Below, piece after piece: positions 22,601 through 25,766 of a DNA stretch of 25,766 nucleotides. The DNA is from a virus. Location: IMG/VR virus record IMGVR_UViG_3300036766_000701, positions 1 to 25,766 of that record, one strand, 5' to 3'. The notes beneath the pieces are model-generated. The model was not told the DNA's origin. It did not search any database and was given only the letters and a program-made list of their open reading frames with translations. The position numbers and the translations under genes are program-made. The first letter of the stretch is position 1. Each line of letters begins with the position of its first letter.

Positions 22601-23296
22601 ATGGCCGCCAACGCGCAAGTCCCGAGTCTCGGCATACCGCCGACAGATCCCGATAAGGTTGCGGCGTACCTGCTGCAAATCAAGGCGATCCTGGATTTTC
22701 ACGGCATTTCTGGGGCGGCCGGCGCAGTTCCGGCGACTGATGGGCGGGGCAATCTGAATCCGCTCGGTGGAATCCCGAGCCCCGGCCCGATTGGTTTTGG
22801 GGCCGCCTATCCCGCGAAGTTCACCACGATCATCGGGCGCATCCCGCTGCTGCATGTGCGGGAGGAGCAGCCATCAGGAACAATGGGCGGCACGGCGAAC
22901 TCCGGAGCTTGGCGAACTCGCGTTCTGAATACAAGTAAGACTAACGAAATTAGCGGCGCTTCACTGGCGAGCAACCAGATCACTTTGCCTGCTGGCACCT
23001 ATTGGCTTGAAGCGAGCGCACCGGCGTTTGCCAGTTTACAACAGAAGATCAAACTCTACAACGTAACGGATTCGACTGACGTGATGGCTGGCACATCAGA
23101 GTACGCGATGAACACTTCTTTGTCTGAAGTCAGTACCAATAGCTTCTTGCGAGGACGCTTTGTGCTGGCGGGAACAAAAGCGCTGGAGCTACGGCATCAA
23201 GTGGCAAGTACCCGCGGCACTAATGGCTTTGGCTACGCTTCGGCGTTCGGCAATGTCGAGGTCTATTCAGAAGTCATGATCTGGCAGGTGGGCTGA
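22601..23296 (+). CDS. Second tail fibre with TNF-like tip, 231 aa
   Basis: Residues about 87-231 match a widely shared phage receptor-binding tip: VREEQPSGTMGGTANSGAWR, then VLNTSKTNEISGASLASNQI, LPAGTYWLEASAPAF, KIKLYNVTDSTDVM, ending in GFGYASAFGNVEVYSEVMIW. The N-terminal 86 residues are Pro/Gly-rich and likely bind the nozzle or the other fibre. GC of the tip is about 47% (22921-22980 and 23041-23100), lower than the surrounding genes. ATG at 22601 follows the nozzle stop directly. A host-range determinant; it may act with the larger fibre at 18632. Confidence 0.75.
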   Translation: MAANAQVPSLGIPPTDPDKVAAYLLQIKAILDFHGISGAAGAVPATDGRGNLNPLGGIPSPGPIGFGAAYPAKFTTIIGRIPLLHVREEQPSGTMGGTANSGAWRTRVLNTSKTNEISGASLASNQITLPAGTYWLEASAPAFASLQQKIKLYNVTDSTDVMAGTSEYAMNTSLSEVSTNSFLRGRFVLAGTKALELRHQVASTRGTNGFGYASAFGNVEVYSEVMIWQVG

Positions 23297-23298
23297 AC

Positions 23299-23763
23299 AT
23301 GGAATCCACCGCCAGAAACGTCGAGCCTTTCCCTGCGGCCATCGTAATTCAGGAACGGTACGCCGATGTGGCGGCGGAAGGACTGGCGTTGTTCCGGGCG
23401 CACGGAAAGGAGATCGGCTTCGATACCCTGCCGCGGCGGTGGCAGCCAGCACTCAACCTCTACCGCGACCTTGAGCAGGCTGGGCAAGTGGTCTGGCTAT
23501 CGGTACGGGACGATAGCCTCGAACTGATCGGCTACGCCCTGCTTCTATTCGGGCCAAGTACTCTCTTTTCAGGTGCTGTGGCGGCAACCGTCGAGTGGAT
23601 TTACATTCGCCCCGAGCACAGAGAGGTGGCGCTTCTGCGCGAACTGTGGCAGGAAATCGACAAGGCCGTGAAAGCGCAGGGGGCGGTCAGCCTCAACTGG
23701 TCCGTCTGGAAACGCAAGGGCGGGAAGCGCCCTAGCCAAGTCACTCACTGGCGCTTCTTCTAG
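23299..23763 (+). CDS. GNAT-like N-acetyltransferase, 154 aa
   Basis: The GNAT fold is suggested by the strand-loop region VVWLSVRDDSLELIGYALLL followed by VEWIYIRPEHREVALLRELW, where the R/Q-x-x-G/A acetyl-CoA loop is expected (here RPEHREVALLRELW) and a C-terminal strand (VSLNWSVWKRK). The N-terminal helix contains ALFRAHGKEIGFDTLPRRWQ. Length fits small phage members. It lies inside the tail/ejection block, so it may modify a virion or early host target. The acetyl-CoA loop is degenerate, so confidence is moderate. Confidence 0.6.
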   Translation: MESTARNVEPFPAAIVIQERYADVAAEGLALFRAHGKEIGFDTLPRRWQPALNLYRDLEQAGQVVWLSVRDDSLELIGYALLLFGPSTLFSGAVAATVEWIYIRPEHREVALLRELWQEIDKAVKAQGAVSLNWSVWKRKGGKRPSQVTHWRFF

Positions 23764-23772
23764 CGAGGGTCT

Positions 23773-25662
23773 ATGTGCGGTGGAAATTCGGTACTCGGAA
23801 AGGTCGCGGACGCCCTGGTGGGGGGTGGTCCTTCTTCGAAGACAGCGGAAGAGAAATCCGGAAAATTTGACAACGACGCTGCGGCTCAGTTCCAAGCCGA
23901 GGCCGCAGCTGCGCCTGAAGTCGCAGCTGCGGCTCGGGAAGAAGCCGCGCAAGGCGAGGCGATGCTCGGCTCCGGGCGGGCGACGGTCCGGCAAGGCATG
24001 GATACCGTTTCGGAGGGACGTGAGATCGTAGGCCAGGGACGAAGCACGATTGGCGAAGGACAGGAAATCCGCAGGCAGGCACAGCAAGAATACGGAACAC
24101 AAGCAGGGCTCCGAGACCAAATGATCTCGGAGGGCACGATCACGCCAGGCAAACTCGATGTTGCGCGTTCCGGGGCCATGGCGGACGTGGCTGCGGCCTA
24201 CCGTGGGGCGAAGTCCGCCAGGGACCGGTCAAATGCGGCCATGGGCATCAACCCCGGCGATCCTGGGGCTCAAGGCGGAGACAACGCCGCAAGCGTCGGT
24301 CTGGCCGCGGCTCAAGTAGGGACAGGCAATGCTGCTGCTCTCGCCGAGCGCAAGTATCGCACTGAAGTCGGGGCTACGGCCATCGGCCAAGAACAGGCGC
24401 GCCAAGGCATCGCTAGCACGGCAGAGGGTGTGGGAGGGTCGATCGTGGGCGCTGGTGCTGGATTGGAAAGTGCGGGCTTTGCAGGCCAGGGCGTCGGCTA
24501 TGGCGCTCAGACAGCTGGGGCGAAGTCGCTTGCCAGCGCAACGAGCGGTCTTATGGGAGCTGGCCGCATGTATGGCGAATCTGGCTCCGGGCTGGAAAAG
24601 ATCGGGGCCGCCCAGACGCAATTGCAGGCGGGCCAGGAACAGCAGCAGACTTCGCTCATCCCCACCTTCTCGCTCTCCCGCGGTGGAAAGATTTCACGCA
24701 TGGGATTCCGTCCGTCAGTTATGCGTACGCACGATGGGCGTATCTTTCCGACTCGTACCGCCGTCGCGCAAGGCCAGATCAGCGGCCCCGGTACGGGCAC
24801 ATCCGATGGAGTGGAAGCACACCTCAGTGATGGCGAGTACGTTCAAACCGCCAAGTCTACCAAAGCGATCGGTCCTCGCACGCTGGACACGCTGACCGAG
24901 ATCGGCCACAGAGCGGCGACGGGCGATCCCAAAGGAGCGAAGCATCTCAAGCGCGTGGTCCGGGCCATCCATGGGGCCGGCTTCCGTGCGCCGGAACGGG
25001 TAGCGGGGAAAGAACCGCGGCCGGCCAGAACATCAGTTCAGGCGCAATGGGGCGGTCAGAACAGAGGTAGGGGTACTATCGGCGCTCCGCATGGCGAGTC
25101 CCGCGTCCCAACAACTGTCAAGGACGGCGGCTTTCGACCCGAAAAAGTGGGCACGGTCATGCACGAGTTCAAGGCTGGGACTTTGCACAGCGGCAAGAAC
25201 GGTCCGGCTGTGACCAATTCGAAGCAGGCCATTGCCATTGCGCTTTCTGAGAAGCGGCGGGCGGAAGCGGTGCATGGCGGACTCAAGCGGCGTGGCCGTG
25301 GCTTCCGTGCCGCCGACGGAGGTTCCATGCCTTGGCTTCAAGACGCGAGCGATGCGGTCGCGGCGGCCCCACCGTCCAGCGGGAAAAGCAACCATATCTC
25401 GCTGAAACCGAAACTTCGCCGCGGCGGAACGGTAAGGGCGGCAGACGGCGGAGGGTATCTCGACCAGACGGATATCAACGTGGTGCCCGGCATGAACGCA
25501 GAGGAGTCCATCGCTGGCGCGAAGAACCAGCAGTCCCTCATGGGCAATTTCAATGGTCCGAACGCTTCGCGTCCTTCTGTCAACATAGGTGGTGGCAACC
25601 AGCACAAGGGCAACCACATCAAAATTAGCGAGGCGGTTAAACTGGCAGCCATGTTCGGGTGA
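23773..25662 (+). CDS. Internal virion/ejection protein with glycine heptads and DUF6496-like domain
   Basis: MCGGNSVLGKVADALVGGGP begins a 629-residue Gly/Ala/Gln-rich protein. Residues 67-108 are six seven-residue units (SGRATVR, QGMDTVS, EGREIVG, QGRSTIG, EGQEIRR, QAQQEYG) with Gly at position two of five. Residues 219-275 continue Gly-rich. At 341-356 is TGTSDGVEAHLSDGEY, a motif common in ejected virion proteins. At about 458-499, KVGTVMHEFKAGTLHSGKNG followed by QAIAIALSEKRRAE matches DUF6496. The C-terminus has RRGGTVRAADGGG and ends AVKLAAMFG. GAGGG before ATG supports the start. Probably ejected with the genome. Confidence 0.7.
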   Translation: MCGGNSVLGKVADALVGGGPSSKTAEEKSGKFDNDAAAQFQAEAAAAPEVAAAAREEAAQGEAMLGSGRATVRQGMDTVSEGREIVGQGRSTIGEGQEIRRQAQQEYGTQAGLRDQMISEGTITPGKLDVARSGAMADVAAAYRGAKSARDRSNAAMGINPGDPGAQGGDNAASVGLAAAQVGTGNAAALAERKYRTEVGATAIGQEQARQGIASTAEGVGGSIVGAGAGLESAGFAGQGVGYGAQTAGAKSLASATSGLMGAGRMYGESGSGLEKIGAAQTQLQAGQEQQQTSLIPTFSLSRGGKISRMGFRPSVMRTHDGRIFPTRTAVAQGQISGPGTGTSDGVEAHLSDGEYVQTAKSTKAIGPRTLDTLTEIGHRAATGDPKGAKHLKRVVRAIHGAGFRAPERVAGKEPRPARTSVQAQWGGQNRGRGTIGAPHGESRVPTTVKDGGFRPEKVGTVMHEFKAGTLHSGKNGPAVTNSKQAIAIALSEKRRAEAVHGGLKRRGRGFRAADGGSMPWLQDASDAVAAAPPSSGKSNHISLKPKLRRGGTVRAADGGGYLDQTDINVVPGMNAEESIAGAKNQQSLMGNFNGPNASRPSVNIGGGNQHKGNHIKISEAVKLAAMFG

Positions 25663-25668
25663 TGATCT

Positions 25669-25766
25669 ATGGCCGCATCGAACATCAGCCTTCAAGGCTT
25701 GATGCAGTTGGGCGATTGGATGACGGGCAAGCGCTCGGAGATGCAAGAGGAGGCGCGGGCCGCCCA
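25669..25766 (+). CDS. 5' end of next virion gene, cut by the window edge
   Basis: ATG at 25669, six bases after the previous stop, opens MAASNISLQGLMQLGDWMTG then KRSEMQEEARAA, and runs off the end. It looks helical. In such clusters the gene after an internal virion protein is often another ejection protein, which is only an inference here. Confidence 0.5.
   Translation, partial: MAASNISLQGLMQLGDWMTGKRSEMQEEARAA

Noticed and set aside
21473-22855. A 460-codon minus-strand frame
   Set aside because: Antisense to the nozzle-like gene, crosses two genes, Arg-rich shadow composition.
1-25766. CRISPR array, integrase, insertion sequence, or obvious anti-defence cassette
   Set aside because: No regularly spaced repeats, recombinase motifs or transposase frames are seen in either strand.

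Overview
The window is part of the genome of a GC-rich, tailed double-stranded DNA phage, or a prophage carrying its virion genes. A continuous plus-strand block runs from terminase through portal, scaffold, major capsid protein, head accessory proteins, adaptors and tail proteins to internal virion proteins. I see no tape-measure, tail-sheath or tail-tube gene between capsid and tail, but there are two adaptor-like proteins, a large nozzle-like tail protein and glycine-rich internal virion proteins. That points to a short-tailed (podovirus-like) particle. The major capsid protein looks like the N4-gp56 family. The host cannot be named from the sequence. Base composition and Shine-Dalgarno use fit a GC-rich bacterium.

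Layout. 1-1790: small minus-strand genes (one cut by the window edge) of unknown function, including a cysteine-rich protein with an apparent CTG start and a 25-residue membrane peptide. Two short sequences flank the 834-1220 gene and recur fused together near 1520-1562. 1791-2145: a non-coding gap between divergent genes, probably regulatory. 2146-2727: a plus-strand gene with a Cys-rich N-terminus. 2727-2810: an inverted-repeat structure between convergent genes. 2813-3973: four minus-strand small genes, closely spaced or overlapping. 4043-25766: the plus-strand virion block.

Virion block: a beta-rich structural protein, a small unknown, TerS, TerL, portal, a helical protein, a probable scaffold and the major capsid protein. 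Then 11.8-17.3 kb is a cassette of beta-rich proteins built by duplication: three tandem paralogs (14461-16591) lie between two members of a second paralog family (12451 and 16661). Next come two adaptor-like proteins, a tail fibre, two small membrane or secreted proteins, the nozzle-like protein, a second receptor-binding-type fibre, a GNAT-like acetyltransferase, and a 629-residue internal virion protein. The window ends inside the next gene.

Most unusual points: the tandemly triplicated structural genes with GC-rich hairpins after their stop codons; a signal-peptide-like hydrophobic extension on the capsid protein; glycine-centred heptad repeats in the ejection-type protein; and two fibre tips with lower GC than their own N-termini. 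I found no CRISPR array, tRNA, rRNA, integrase or insertion sequence.
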